The notes beneath the pieces were generated by a model. The model was not told where the DNA came from. It ran no database searches and saw only the letters and a list, made by a program, of their open reading frames with translations. 64,000 nt of DNA, from assembly GCF_036898095.1 (NCBI RefSeq), contig NC_090768.1, forward strand, positions 42,586,842-42,650,841, given 5' to 3'. Origin of the DNA: Palaemon carinicauda. Lineage: Eukaryota; Arthropoda; Malacostraca; Decapoda; Palaemonidae. Shown one piece after another: positions 1 to 10,414 of the stretch (its first letter is position 1; each line of letters starts with the position of its first letter). The translations under genes were made by a program, and so were the position numbers.

Positions 1-2058
1 TGCCCGCAACTTCAGACAGCAGTAGGAGCCAGACTCAAGAACTTCTGGCAAGCCTGGGAGAAGAGAGGCGCAGATCAACAATCTGTGAGGTTGCTCAGAG
101 AGGGGTACAAAATCCCTTTTGTACGCAAACCCCCTCTAGCGACGTCCCCCATCGATCTCTCTCCCAGGTACAGAGAGGAAGAAAAGAGACAAGCCCTGAA
201 ACTGGAAGTGTCTCTTTTGCTAGAGAAGGGAGCGGTGGTCAAAGTCTCGGACCTTCAATCACCGGGGTTTTACAACCGTCTCTTCCTAGTATCAAAGAAG
301 ACAGGAGGTTGGAGACCGGTGCTAGACGTCAGTGCTCTGAATGTCTTTGTCACAAAGACGAAGTTTTCCATGGAGACCACAAAGTCAGTCTTAGCAGCGG
401 TCAGAAAGGAAGACTGGATGGTCTCTCTAGACCTAAGGGACGCCTACTTCCACATCCCCATTCACTCAGACTCCCAACCCTTTCTGAGATTCGTCTTCGA
501 AGATGTGGTTTACCAGTTTCGGGCCCTTTGCTTTGGCCTAAGCACAGCTCCTCTCGTGTTTACGAGGCTGATGAGGAATGTGGCGAAATTCCTCCACTTA
601 TCGGACATCCGAGCCTCCCTTTATTTGGACGACTGGCTTCTCAGAGCCTCTTCCAGTCGTCGCTGTCTGAAGGATCTCAATTGGACTCTAGATCTGACCA
701 AGGAATTGGGACTCCTAGTCAATTTGGAAAAGTCGCAGCTGGTCCCATCCCAAACTATTCTGTATTTAGGGATGGAGATTCACAGTCAAGCTTTTCGGGC
801 TTTTCCGTCGGCCCCCAGAATAGATCAAGCCCTGCTCTCCATCCAGAAGATGCTGAAGAAAGAACGCTGCTCAGTCAGGCTGTGGATGAGTCTGGTAGGG
901 ACGCTGTCATCCCTGGAGCAATTTGTATCACTAGGAAGACTACACCTCCGTCCTCTTCAATTCCATCTGGCTTTTCACTGGAAAAAGGACAAGACGCTAG
1001 AGGCGGTCTCGATCCCGATTTCCGAAAAGATAAAGTCTGGTCTGACTTGGTGGAAGGACAATATCAGTCTAAGAGAGGGTCTTCCCCTGGCAGTTCAGAT
1101 ACCCAACCACGTTCTCTTCTCGGACGCATCGGACTTGGGCTGGGGCGTGACGCTGGACGGTCGGGAATGCTCAGGTCTGTGGAACTCGAGTCAGAGGAGC
1201 ATGCATATCAACTGCAAGGAGCTTTTGGCGGTTCATCTGGCCTTGAGAAGCTTCGAGTATCTCCTTCGAGGCAAAGTGGTGGAAGTAAACTCAGACAACA
1301 CCACGGCCTTGGCGTACATCTCCAAACAGGGAGGTACCCACTCACTGACGTTGTACGAGATCGCAAGGGACCTGCTCATCTGGTCAAAAGATCGAGGCAT
1401 CTCCCTAGTAACGAGGTTCATCCAGGGCGACTTGAACGTCCTAGCAGATTGTCTCAGTCGGAAAGGTCAGGTAATTCCAACCGAATGGACCCTCCACAAG
1501 GATGTGTGCAAGAGACTTTGGGCGACTTGGGGTCAACCCACTATAGATCTCTTTGCAACCTCGCTGACCAAGAGGCTTCCAATCTATTGCTCTCCAGTCC
1601 CGGACCCAGCAGCAATACATATAGATGCCTTCCTCCTAGATTGGTCACATCTGGATCTTTACGCATTCCCACCATTCAAGATTGTCAACAAGGTACTGCA
1701 GAAGTTCGCCTCTCACGAAGGGACAAGGTTGACGTTAGTTGCTCCCCTCTGGCCCGCGAGAGAATGGTTCACCGAGGTACTTCGATGGTTAGTAGACGTT
1801 CCCAGAAGTCTTCCTCTAAGAGTAGACCTTCTACGTCAGCCACACGTAAAGAAGGTACACCAAAGTCTCCACGCTCTTCGTCTGACTGCCTTCAGACTAT
1901 CGAAAGACTCTCGAGAGCTAGAGGCTTTTCGAAGGAGGCAGCCAGTGCGATTGCTAGAGCAAGGAGAGCGTCTACCATTAGAGTCTACCAATCGAAGTGG
2001 GAAGTCTTCCGAGACTGGTGCAAGTCAGTTTCTGTATCCTCGACCAGTACCTCTGTAG
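1..2058 (+). CDS. Reverse transcriptase-RNase H polyprotein of E1 (5' partial)
   Basis: The frame is open from the first base of the window to TAG at 2056-2058, so the true start lies upstream. RT is recognisable: a thumb-proximal lead-in with RLREGYKIPF-type residues, motif A with Asp at 430-432 (SLDLRDAYFHIPI), an FGLSTAP motif, and the catalytic YLDD at 622-633. RNase H follows with SDASDLGWG (near 1120), NSDNTTAL (near 1290) and a DCLSR end (near 1450). The product would copy element RNA to DNA and degrade the template. The C-terminal region after RNase H (about 1500-2058) overlaps the YR frame. No frameshift or stop interrupts it, unlike the three other copies, and it keeps Trp TGG at 1051-1053 where the others have TGA. 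Confidence 0.93.
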   Translation, partial: CPQLQTAVGARLKNFWQAWEKRGADQQSVRLLREGYKIPFVRKPPLATSPIDLSPRYREEEKRQALKLEVSLLLEKGAVVKVSDLQSPGFYNRLFLVSKKTGGWRPVLDVSALNVFVTKTKFSMETTKSVLAAVRKEDWMVSLDLRDAYFHIPIHSDSQPFLRFVFEDVVYQFRALCFGLSTAPLVFTRLMRNVAKFLHLSDIRASLYLDDWLLRASSSRRCLKDLNWTLDLTKELGLLVNLEKSQLVPSQTILYLGMEIHSQAFRAFPSAPRIDQALLSIQKMLKKERCSVRLWMSLVGTLSSLEQFVSLGRLHLRPLQFHLAFHWKKDKTLEAVSIPISEKIKSGLTWWKDNISLREGLPLAVQIPNHVLFSDASDLGWGVTLDGRECSGLWNSSQRSMHINCKELLAVHLALRSFEYLLRGKVVEVNSDNTTALAYISKQGGTHSLTLYEIARDLLIWSKDRGISLVTRFIQGDLNVLADCLSRKGQVIPTEWTLHKDVCKRLWATWGQPTIDLFATSLTKRLPIYCSPVPDPAAIHIDAFLLDWSHLDLYAFPPFKIVNKVLQKFASHEGTRLTLVAPLWPAREWFTEVLRWLVDVPRSLPLRVDLLRQPHVKKVHQSLHALRLTAFRLSKDSRELEAFRRRQPVRLLEQGERLPLESTNRSGKSSETGASQFLYPRPVPL

Positions 2059-2957
2059 CCCAAATAGCTGATTTTCTCTTATACCTGAGAAAAGGACGAT
2101 CCCTTTCAGCTCCCACTATCAAGGGCTACAGAAGCATGTTGGCATCGGTCTTCCGGCATAGAGGCTTAGATCTTTCCAACAATAAAGATCTGCAAGACCT
2201 CCTTAAGTCTTTCGAGACCACTAAGGAGCGTTGTTTGGCTACTCCTGGGTGGAATTTAGACGTGGTCCTAAGATTCCTCATGTCAGACAGGTTTGAGCCT
2301 TTACAGTCAGCCTCCCTGAAAGATCTCACTCTTAAGACTCTTTTCCTGGTATGCTTAGCCTCGGCTAAAAGAGTCAGTGAGATTCATGCCTTCAGCAAGA
2401 ACATCGGATTTTCGTCAGAAAAAGCTACTTGTTCTCTGCAACTTGGTTTTCTAGCCAAAAATGAGCTACCTTCTCGTCCTTGGCCTAAATCTTTCGATAT
2501 TCCCAGCTTATCGGAGATCGTAGGCAATGAACTAGAAAGAGTCTTATGCCCTGTTAGAGCTCTTAAGTTCTACTTAGCTCGTACTAAACCTTTACGAGGC
2601 CAATCTGAAGCTTTATGGTGTTCGGTTAAGAAACCATCCTTGCCTATGTCAAAGAATGCTTTGTCATACTTTATCAGATTGTTAATACGAGAAGCTCATT
2701 CATATCTGAGTGAGGAAGACCGATCTTTGCTTAAGGTTAAGACGCACGAGGTTAGAGCTGTAGCAACTTCCGTGGCCTTTAAGCAAAATAGATCTCTGCA
2801 AAGTATAATGGACGCAACCTATTGGAGAAGCAAGTCAGTGTTCGCGTCATTTTACTTGAAAGATGTCCAGTCTCTTTACGAGAACTGCTACACACTGGGA
2901 CCATTCGTAGCAGCGAGTGCAGTAGTGGGTGAGGGCTCAACCACTACAATTCCCTAA
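1485..2957 (+). CDS. Tyrosine recombinase (integrase) of E1
   Basis: This frame overlaps the 3' part of the RT-RH frame and continues to TAA at 2955-2957. The start is uncertain: ATG at 1485 gives 490 residues and ATG at 1764 is an alternative. The frame is open even further upstream. The core-binding domain is around 1980-2200 (IKGYRSML, SVFRHRGLD). The catalytic domain has a first Arg at 2370-2372 (AKRVSEIHAF), HEVR with His at 2745 and Arg three residues later, a Trp in ATYWRSKS, and a likely nucleophilic Tyr at 2853-2855 (FASFYLKD). These are the R, HxxR, W and Y positions of phage-type recombinases. It would join the circular cDNA to target DNA without target-site duplication. The E4 copy has exactly the same length, which supports this frame. 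Confidence 0.9.
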   Translation: MDPPQGCVQETLGDLGSTHYRSLCNLADQEASNLLLSSPGPSSNTYRCLPPRLVTSGSLRIPTIQDCQQGTAEVRLSRRDKVDVSCSPLARERMVHRGTSMVSRRSQKSSSKSRPSTSATRKEGTPKSPRSSSDCLQTIERLSRARGFSKEAASAIARARRASTIRVYQSKWEVFRDWCKSVSVSSTSTSVAQIADFLLYLRKGRSLSAPTIKGYRSMLASVFRHRGLDLSNNKDLQDLLKSFETTKERCLATPGWNLDVVLRFLMSDRFEPLQSASLKDLTLKTLFLVCLASAKRVSEIHAFSKNIGFSSEKATCSLQLGFLAKNELPSRPWPKSFDIPSLSEIVGNELERVLCPVRALKFYLARTKPLRGQSEALWCSVKKPSLPMSKNALSYFIRLLIREAHSYLSEEDRSLLKVKTHEVRAVATSVAFKQNRSLQSIMDATYWRSKSVFASFYLKDVQSLYENCYTLGPFVAASAVVGEGSTTTIP

Positions 2958-3359
2958 TTCCATATCCTTTTTATCTGTCTCTTGAAATGTTTTAATGTTG
3001 ATTTTATGGGTTGTCCGGAAGGCTAAGAAGCCTTTCGCATCCTGGTTGATTTGGCGGGTGGTCAAAGTCATTTCTTGAGAGCGCCCAGATTAGGGGTTTG
3101 ATGAGGTCCTGTTGTATGGGTTGCAGCCCTTGATACTTCAGCTCCTGGGGGTTTGTCAGCATCCTAAGAGGATCGCGGGGCTCCGTAAGGAAGACGTACT
3201 TACAAGGCAGAGTAATCGTCTAAGTCGACTTCCTTACCAGGTACCTATTTATTTTGGTTTTGTTATATTGATAACTGTCAAAATGAAATAAAAAACTCTT
3301 AGCTTATACGATGTAAACATATTTAACTGGTCTCTACCCACCTCCTTGGGTGTGAATCA
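2958..3359 (+). other. 3' untranslated region of E1
   Basis: Non-coding stretch between the YR stop and the ICR. The same sequence, including a stretch on cogged words such as GGGTTGTCCGGAAGGCTAAG and a later GTAAGGAAGACGTACTTA, recurs after YR in E2, E3 and E4, so it is part of the element. No ORF is present. Confidence 0.7.
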
Positions 3360-3452
3360 GCTATTATATATTCACCGGCTAAGTTAAATATTTAAAAATT
3401 ATATTTTAATTATAAAATAAATTTTTGAATATACTTACCCGGTGAATATATA
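3360..3452 (+). repeat. Internal complementary region (ICR) of E1
   Basis: The right half (about 3396-3452) is the reverse complement of the outer end of the right ITR (3636-3692). The left half (CTATTATATATTCACCGGCT onward) should be the complement of the missing left end. In DIRS elements the ICR is thought to template circle closure. Confidence 0.82.
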
Positions 3453-3504
3453 AATTAAACGACCCTCCCTTCCTCCCCAATAGAGACGCAGTGGGATGAG
3501 AAGA

Positions 3505-3692
3505 AATTGAGTCTTTGTTTACATCGAGAGAGTGGTATCTGGCCGACAGTTGGCGCTGGTGGGCACACCCGCAACCTGTATAGCGATCGCTGGCGAGTTT
3601 TTACTGTTTTTTGTCTGTCGAGCAACAGAGTTGCAGCTATTATATATTCACCGGGTAAGTATATTCAAAAATTTATTTTATAATTAAAATAT
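3505..3692 (+). repeat. Right inverted terminal repeat of E1
   Basis: Matches the right ITRs of E2-E4: an AAATTGAG..TTTGTTTACA block, the GGCGCTG block, the conserved palindrome AGCGATCGCT at 3582-3591, AGCAACAGAGTTGCAGCTA, then CCGGGTAAGTATATTC. The outer 57 bases pair with the ICR. Confidence 0.85.
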
Positions 3693-4338
3693 CATGATTC
3701 CCATGGATAAGACATTCAACAAGGTTGTAGGCTAAGCTACCATCAATTACTGTACTATTTTTTGTGATACTTTTACAGTGCAATGCTGGTAAACTGAACG
3801 TAGGAAGACCCCAAGTTACTCCAGAGTCAGTAGTGGCTACAGCAATTAATAACATATGCAAAAGTTAACAATACACACATATTCTTTACTTTGTTGAACT
3901 TGGTTTAGTTTCTGTGGTCAGTGGATTATTCTAGGTACTGTATTAGTTTTTCAACTGCTCCTTTGTTGCCAGTAAACCATATATCTATAGAAGATAGCTC
4001 TGTTCTTAATTTGAGAATCTTTCATCTTGTTTTATCATTATACAGATTTACTATCATTTGTCTTGTTTGATTCAGTTTATGGTAATTAATTGATCACACT
4101 TGTGAAATAATAGAAATTGAAAATATACATATAATTTTTTATGAAATTCTAGAAATCGAAACATTGATATTAGAAATTTCAAACCAATATTGAGAAAGGA
4201 AGGTAAGAGGTTTTTGATTAAGCTAACACAGTTATCGTCTATTATGATTTGGTAAATTTATGAAGCCTATAGTGTGTTAATGATGGTGCAATTAGGACCA
4301 TAGTTGCTTTTATTCTTTCTGTTTGTATACTTTACAGT

Positions 4339-4387
<49 letters not shown>

Positions 4388-6527
4388 AGATAAATTTTTA
4401 TTGACCACAAATTTTACATTAAAAAATTTCAATAAATATAATTACAAATTAACATTAATCTACTATACATATACAAAGATTAGACTATACATCATCATTA
4501 ATGGGATTAAAACATCTCGGTCACAAAAACAGATTTATGCTGTACATGTTTGTCTTCAGCTACTGAACTTGGGAACAAATGCATTTAAGATTACCTACCA
4601 AGCACTTGTTCAGTTTGCTGCTGGCCATTACTGTCTTAGTCAGTACCTCTGTTTTGTGGCTTAGTATAGAGAAACAAGCATATGGTATGATCGACCAAGC
4701 CATGAGTGCCCCTTGTTTTCGTTCCTGCCTCAGTGTTTAACAAGATACGAGGCTGTAATTGCAGGCTTGTAATATCTCCTTGGCTATAGAGGTGATAGCA
4801 AAGCATGCACTACCTCTTTTCTTTTATTTTTGGGTTCCTTCATGCTGATAAATATTAGAGACAATGGACTGGTACAAGTCATTGGATAGTGTTACCAAGG
4901 CCAAAAGGATGGTGGTACTCCTCTTCCCATTATCTATTACGTATATTAGAACAAGGACATATCTACTCTGTGATGCTAATTTAAAAGTGCGACATGGTAC
5001 ATAAGGGCTTAACTTTCTGATCCCCCCTTTTTTCCTCCATCGGACTTCTGGAATCATAAGGTAACTGAGCCTCCTGACCCATTTATGTTTCCAGAGAGCA
5101 TTTTTGAGTAGCTCTGAGAGAAGTTGACCTTCACAGCGGTGAGGATGACAGTATTTTACATCTTGAGCTTGTTGCCATTTTCAAGACAGCTGTTGAGAGA
5201 GACTTAAAGAATCCAATAGCTAGGAGACACACTCCCAAAGTTGAGGCAGAGGTGGACACCAGTCATACCTTTGAGGAAATCCTCTTCTTCCCTCAGTGCT
5301 TTCCTGGCCAAGTAAAGGTGAATACTTTAGCAAAGTCATTTGGCAAAAGGGTTAGAAGGAGGAAAGCATGGTACTGCTACCCAATGACTATTCTTTTACA
5401 GGTAAAGTTTATCTCCAGAATTACCTGAGATTGTGACAGGAGATAAAGTCAGAACTGTGGGTAGTAGAGGTTATGAGAATTTGTTATTGCTTCAGTTGTG
5501 CTGCCTCCAGTATAATTTGGTATTACAGATATGATTCGTTGGTTTCAGACTTTGGACAGCGAGGTCAGCTCTTTGTTGTAGAAACACTCTTAACTGGAAA
5601 TTTGTTTGAAAAAGTGCAAGAACACAGGAAAGATTTTACCAAAAATAATTAAATTGAAAAAAAAAGTATGTTCAGAGACTGGAATTTCAAAGTTTGTGCT
5701 GGCTTAGACTTTTAATGTGAATGGGGCAGATAACCCCATAGTTAGAGAAGGGGAAGTTATAAAAGTGGGGCTGAATGCCAATCAGTACTGTACCTCTTGG
5801 TTTTTACTAAATAGGACAACTGGTTTCTCCCTTAGTGTGGTGTGTGGTGAATGGCCTCCCTGGTCCCAGTGCTGGGCCATATAGCCCTAAATGATAATTC
5901 ACTTCCATTCCAAAAAATTCAAAATAGTAAAAGAATGGCTCAAATTCTTGTAAAATTCTAATTCCTTTGTGGGAAAATCTTATATAAAAGCATTAATGGT
6001 GATGTATAATGGAGACTTTATAAGGCAGTCTAGGAATGCTTGTATATATTATTAGGTACCAGCTTTGTTTTTGTAGGTAAGAAAGGCACAGATTACCTTT
6101 AGAGCATACACAATAGTCATGATTTGAAGATATGAGAGGAGCATGGGGACTTGATGACTGTAGATGTGATGATCCTTCTAATTCATATTTGTTCCCCAGA
6201 TTATGAATTGGCTATTTTCTTTCTGGTGTCATTCATTCCTAATACCCCGACAGTCGTGTAAATGATTAGCTGTGGTTAACCAATGATTTTTTTATTCCTC
6301 AGAGATTCCTGCCATTGGTAATAGTTAACTAATTTAATTGAGTTTTGTAACATGTATTATTGACATTAGGAATTTTTCAGGTATTTTTTTTTCAACTTAT
6401 GCATTTACATTAGAAAAGTATATTATATTAAATTAGTCTTGCCAGAAACTGTTTATCTGGTTATGGTCAATTTCATTTCCATGATTTTTTTGCTATTTTA
6501 TTCATTGGAAATTTTACGCTTTACTAG
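3693..6527 (+). other. Host intron (upstream of the IBR exon)
   Basis: AT-rich sequence between E1 and the first recognised host exon. I looked for the RING1 or RWD exons of an RNF14-type protein and saw none. It contains a GATA-type microsatellite (4339-4387). The stretch 5060-5560 is less AT-rich and might be decayed retroelement sequence, but no motif is clear. Confidence 0.6.
4339..4387 (+). repeat. ATAG/GATA tetranucleotide microsatellite
   Basis: About twelve uninterrupted copies of a GATA-type unit. Confidence 0.97.
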
Positions 6528-6709
6528 GTCCAAGAGTTAGTTCCGGAAAACTTATATCAACGCTGGGAAGAGATGTTATTGAATTCAACCTTGTCCTCGC
6601 TTGGCGATATACAAGTTTGTCCGCGTATACATTGCCAGTACCCCGTTACAATTGAAGATCGGCAAGGACATTGCCCATCGTGCAAGTTTGTCTTTTGTGG
6701 ACTTTGCAG
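6528..6709 (+). CDS. RNF14: RNF14-like RBR E3 ligase, exon encoding RING1-IBR linker and most of IBR
   Basis: An internal exon bounded by a CTAG acceptor and a CAG|GTATGG donor. It encodes 60 codons plus two bases, read in phase 0 from GTC CAA GAG. The protein starts with a VQELVPENLYQRW helix like the segment linking RING1 to IBR in RNF14. It then gives six Zn-binding cysteines of the in-between-RING domain: VCP, IHC, HCPSC and FCGLC. RBR ligases take ubiquitin from an E2 on RING1, pass it to a Cys in RING2 and then to substrate. RNF14 acts in transcription co-regulation and in the response to stalled ribosomes and RNA-protein crosslinks (family knowledge). The remaining IBR His and Cys are in the next exon, joined through a split Arg codon. 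Upstream exons are not in the window. Confidence 0.93.
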
Positions 6710-7948
6710 GTATGGTATTTAGGTTGTTGTTTTGTATGCAATTTATTTTGTTTGTTTTACCATAGTTTAGTGTTTGGTATGTTTCTGTCAATGATGTCGG
6801 TATGATTTATGATAATGCTTAATTATTACATGGAATTGTTGAAAAAATATTTTTGAAAAAGTCCAGCTGAGCACTTTTCTTAAGATTTTTTTTTTTAGAT
6901 ATGAAAAATATGAGAATAGCTAGCCTTATACAAAATCTTTTAGGATACTTTTTATATATTTATGTAAGTAGAGAATAAAAGATTTAAATTTCTTTAGATA
7001 ATAAAGAGCATGTAGAAACTGCAAGAAAAAAAAGTCTTAGAGTAATTTTAAAACATATGAGAACAAATAACTCGAACGCACATGATGGATCGTACATATT
7101 TGTCTGCTTGTGGCTCTCTCACTCTTCTAAACATATGCATCAATATTCCTGTTGTATATAATTCAATTAATTATAGAAGAGTAATGGAGGCTAGACCTAC
7201 CCCTGAGGCTTAATTTTTAGCGCAATATATAGAATAAATAAATTCATGTTAGATGAGAATGAATATACAGAAAGTATAATGAATATTTAAATCTTAACGA
7301 TATACAATTTATTTCTTTTTAGACATTCCATCGTCAAAACTCCTTTTTTTATTGAAAAAATCTTATGCACCTAACCTGTCTCCAGATCTTCCTCCACTTT
7401 ATATAGCCAACTACAGTAATCCATTGTAATGGGGCCGGTAAATCCCCATTCCTTTAATAAAAAACCTCCCACCCCCAACAGGTTCCACACAAGGCCTCTC
7501 CACACTTTCCTATTCACCCATCCTTGCTTCATGTCCACACCATCTCAATTTTGACACTTATCATATTGGTAATTACTCCTGATCTTGGGAAAATGTGGGA
7601 AAAGTCCTGCTGAATAAGCTAAATTGCACATTACCAGAATTTTAGCTAGTTTACTGTGTTCGGTTGCATAAATGGGGAGAATAAGTTAGGCTTCTCCTTT
7701 CTTCAGTGTTTAGATTTTTACATATTATTATATTTTAACATTCTTAAAGAATCATGAAAAATATTTTTCCAGAAAATATCCCAAAAAATCAGCTGCAGTT
7801 TATTGTATATGCTGACAAATTCTGTAATGTAAATGTGACAAAAAAAGTGAATAAACCATATGAGATATGCAGGGGGCTTTTGTAGGTACAGTACTGTATA
7901 CGGGGAATATTTTAATGTGTTCTCATTTTCATCCCATTCTTTGTGCAG
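6710..7948 (+). other. Intron between the two IBR exons
   Basis: Starts GTATGG and ends TTTGTGCAG. AT-rich. No element or ORF recognised. Confidence 0.85.
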
Positions 7949-8162
7949 GTATGGCTGGCATGGAGTCGAACCTTGTCGTTTAAGAAAGGGTGAGCTGAAA
8001 GATATCATGGAATCATACTTGAACGGGGACCATGAAGTTAAGCGAGGTTTGGAAGAGCGGTATGGAAGGAAGTATATAAGTTCCTTAAAGGATGAGTATC
8101 TGTCGATGAGTTACTTGGAACAGAATTCAAAGAGCTGTCCCAAATGTGGAGCCAAGATTGAG
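7949..8162 (+). CDS. RNF14: RNF14-like RBR E3 ligase, exon encoding end of IBR, linker and start of RING2
   Basis: The exon begins after TTTGTGCAG and ends GAG|GTAAGT, a consensus donor. It completes the split Arg codon and then reads YGWHGVEPC, which supplies the His and last Cys of the IBR zinc site. A charged helical linker follows (YLNGDHEVKRGLEERYG), then LEQNSKSCPKCGAKIE. The two Cys of SCPKC are the first zinc pair of RING2/Rcat. The exon stops in phase 0 just before the catalytic loop, so any downstream exon starting in phase 0 with the catalytic loop can complete the domain. Three such exons exist, at 19233, 45133 and 61218. Linker and NSKSCP wording match the RNF14 subfamily better than parkin or Ariadne. 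Confidence 0.94.
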
Positions 8163-10242
8163 GTAAGTAATTTTGTTACTGCAACATTGAGATATAACTT
8201 TTGCATGAGGCTGTAGTAGCTTGTAAAGTTATGAGGCTGTAGTAGCTTGAAAAGCATGGTAATAGTGTAGAGTTGTATTTTATATTTCATTTGGATGCAT
8301 GCATTTTATTTAGAAGTAGCTTTGTAAGACTTTTTCGTTCCTTTGGTATGCGTCTTTTTGTTTTCAAGGTTAACATGTATGCCTGAATAGGCATAGTGGT
8401 AAGTCTTTTTTATATTGTATTTCAAGATTTTCAAAAAGCAAATCTTTGTGTTTTTAAAATAACAATGGGAACAGTTTCTAACATATTTTTCTATTATGAT
8501 ATCATAGGCACTATAGAAAATTATGTTGTTCAGATTTTATACAAATCTTTAATAAAGGAAAAGGGAAAATTAAATAGCTTGAATAACAGCTTTTAAGAAA
8601 ATAAAAAGACAGTCTTGTGTGGTTGATAGTTAGTCTAGAATTAACAGGTAAATACATTGCATTAATAATTATTCCCATACCTTAATATGTAAGTTTCACA
8701 AATATCTTTGGGAAAAATAGTTATTAAAGTTGAGTTGAGACTACCATCCATGAGCTCAGCATATAACTAATTGAAATTCAAACAGATTTGAGTTAAGTGT
8801 TGTGAAGGATAAGATAGGGATGTGGGTGGACTTGGTCAGAATAGCAATTGGTTGTAATGAGCTTGAGATCTTGCATAGTAAACAAGAAAAAATTTTCATG
8901 GAAGACCATTGACTAGATTATGTTTAGTTTTTGTGCATGTATTCTTTCTCGTATGTTTTGGAACGGTTTTTATTGATTATTTTTAGTGCTGCACAAACAT
9001 TCAGTATCTTGATTTTATTATTGTAACATGTCCCATGTAGATGGATAATGAGACGTCGGAATATGGGTTTTCTTCATTTATTACAAAAGGTTCGTTTGTA
9101 AGTACACCGTACACAGCTACCCTCTCAGGTGAGAGCCTCGTCTACTCAAGCGTCCAAAGGCAACTAAACACCCCTCGCTATCAAAATGCAATCTTGCTAC
9201 AACAACATGCTGAGTTATAGGGTTTTGTGGAATTCTTATGATTGGAGAGTTCACTTACCTTGACGTACAACACATATCTACATACTGTACAAGAATTAGG
9301 ACACACATTAGTTTTAAAAGATCATTAGAATTTCATACCCGTATCTTTTGTATAGGAGCAGTTAGTCAAAATTTTCGAATTGGAGGAAGTAGAGCAAAAA
9401 CCTACTAAGATTTGCCTCAAAAGACTTATAGATTATGTTTTCTTCATGCTAAAATTTTGTCATTGTTTTTAATAAAATGTGATTTTTTGAGTTTTTAAAG
9501 TTTGTATTAGTTTAAAAGATATCACATTAATTGTTGTAAAGATTGTAACGTGACAACTTTTTTATACATACGTTTTTGTCAGAATGGAATTTATAAATTT
9601 TACAGATTTTTTTATAAAATTTTTAAAATCTAAATATTTTGTTAAAAAATTTACCCGTTAACAAGAAGCTGTTCTGATAAAAAATATTTTTTCTCCACTT
9701 TATGATGATATATCGTATTAATTTATGGAATAGGATAATGAGTAACAGATTTATTTGATTTTATGAGGAGAAATATGTTAATGAGTTATGAGCATCTAGA
9801 GATTTTTAATGCAATTTTAGTTTTCCTCTTCAAAAAATTATAGTAACATAAAAATTACCTTAACTGTGGTGCAATTCGAAGTAGGTTATATATTCTATCA
9901 ATCGCATTGCTGATTCTTGCATTGTGGCTCCTGGTTCCCTGCCCTTTTAGTGGTGTATGATCTAATACTTTGCCCTGTATGCCATGGCGCATCAGAGTTA
10001 GACTTTTTTTTTCATTTTTATGCTAAATGAAGATGTCTTCTGTTACTTGGTGTGTTTATTGTTTTGACATATTATTGCAATTCTAAATAAGGTAAAAGAC
10101 TTATAAAAACATGCAGAACGACTGTGTTCATGAAAGTAAACAAAAGGATATGATTACTCTCACATATCCATGGGGTAACTGAAGTAATAAGGGCTCAAGT
10201 GAGCTGCATTGTAGTTTTGTAAAGGTTGGTATGGCAACTTAG
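8163..10242 (+). other. Intron, 5' part
   Basis: Begins with the GTAAGT donor. AT-rich. No exon, repeat family or RNA gene recognised up to the left end of E2. Confidence 0.7.
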
Positions 10243-10414
10243 TTTTCAATATTAATCTTACCCGATAATCATGTAGCTGTCAACTCTGTTGCCGACAGAA
10301 ATCTACGGTTGGGATACGCCAGCGATCGCTATACAGGTGGGGGTGAACACCACAGCGCCATCTGTGGTCAGGTACTCCAGTACTTCTTGTCAACACCACC
10401 TCAATTTTTTCCTC
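10243..10414 (+). repeat. Left inverted terminal repeat of E2
   Basis: Reverse complement of the right ITR (16795-16993) over the region from CCGATAATCATGTAG to TCAATTTTTTCCTC. It carries the palindrome AGCGATCGCT at 10321-10330. The outermost ~30 bases differ between left and right ends, and both variants are represented in the ICR. Confidence 0.9.

Larger units (their letters stand above)
1..3692 (+). mobile_element. DIRS-like tyrosine-recombinase retrotransposon E1 (5' part outside window)
   Basis: The visible part runs from inside the pol region through RT, RNase H, YR, a 3' untranslated stretch, an internal complementary region (3360-3452) and the right inverted terminal repeat (about 3505-3692). 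The order RT-RH-YR with overlapping frames, plus the ICR, is the DIRS arrangement (family knowledge). The right end is set where the terminal sequence stops matching the reverse complement of the ICR, just before host-like sequence at 3693. The ICR predicts that the unseen left end begins with an AAATATTTAACTTAGCCGGT-like sequence. Both pol frames are open, so E1 is the only copy in the window that could still encode active RT and YR. Whether its gag and left ITR are intact cannot be seen. Confidence 0.93.

Noticed and set aside
5060..5560. Possible decayed Gag region in the first intron
   Set aside because: Only base composition hints at it; no motif could be matched.
7860..8216. 118-codon open frame taken as a gene on its own
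   Set aside because: It is the exon 7949-8162 read through into flanking intron; splice sites define the real limits.
9030..9220. GC-richer patch in the large intron as a possible exon
   Set aside because: No frame with recognisable domain and no convincing pair of splice sites.
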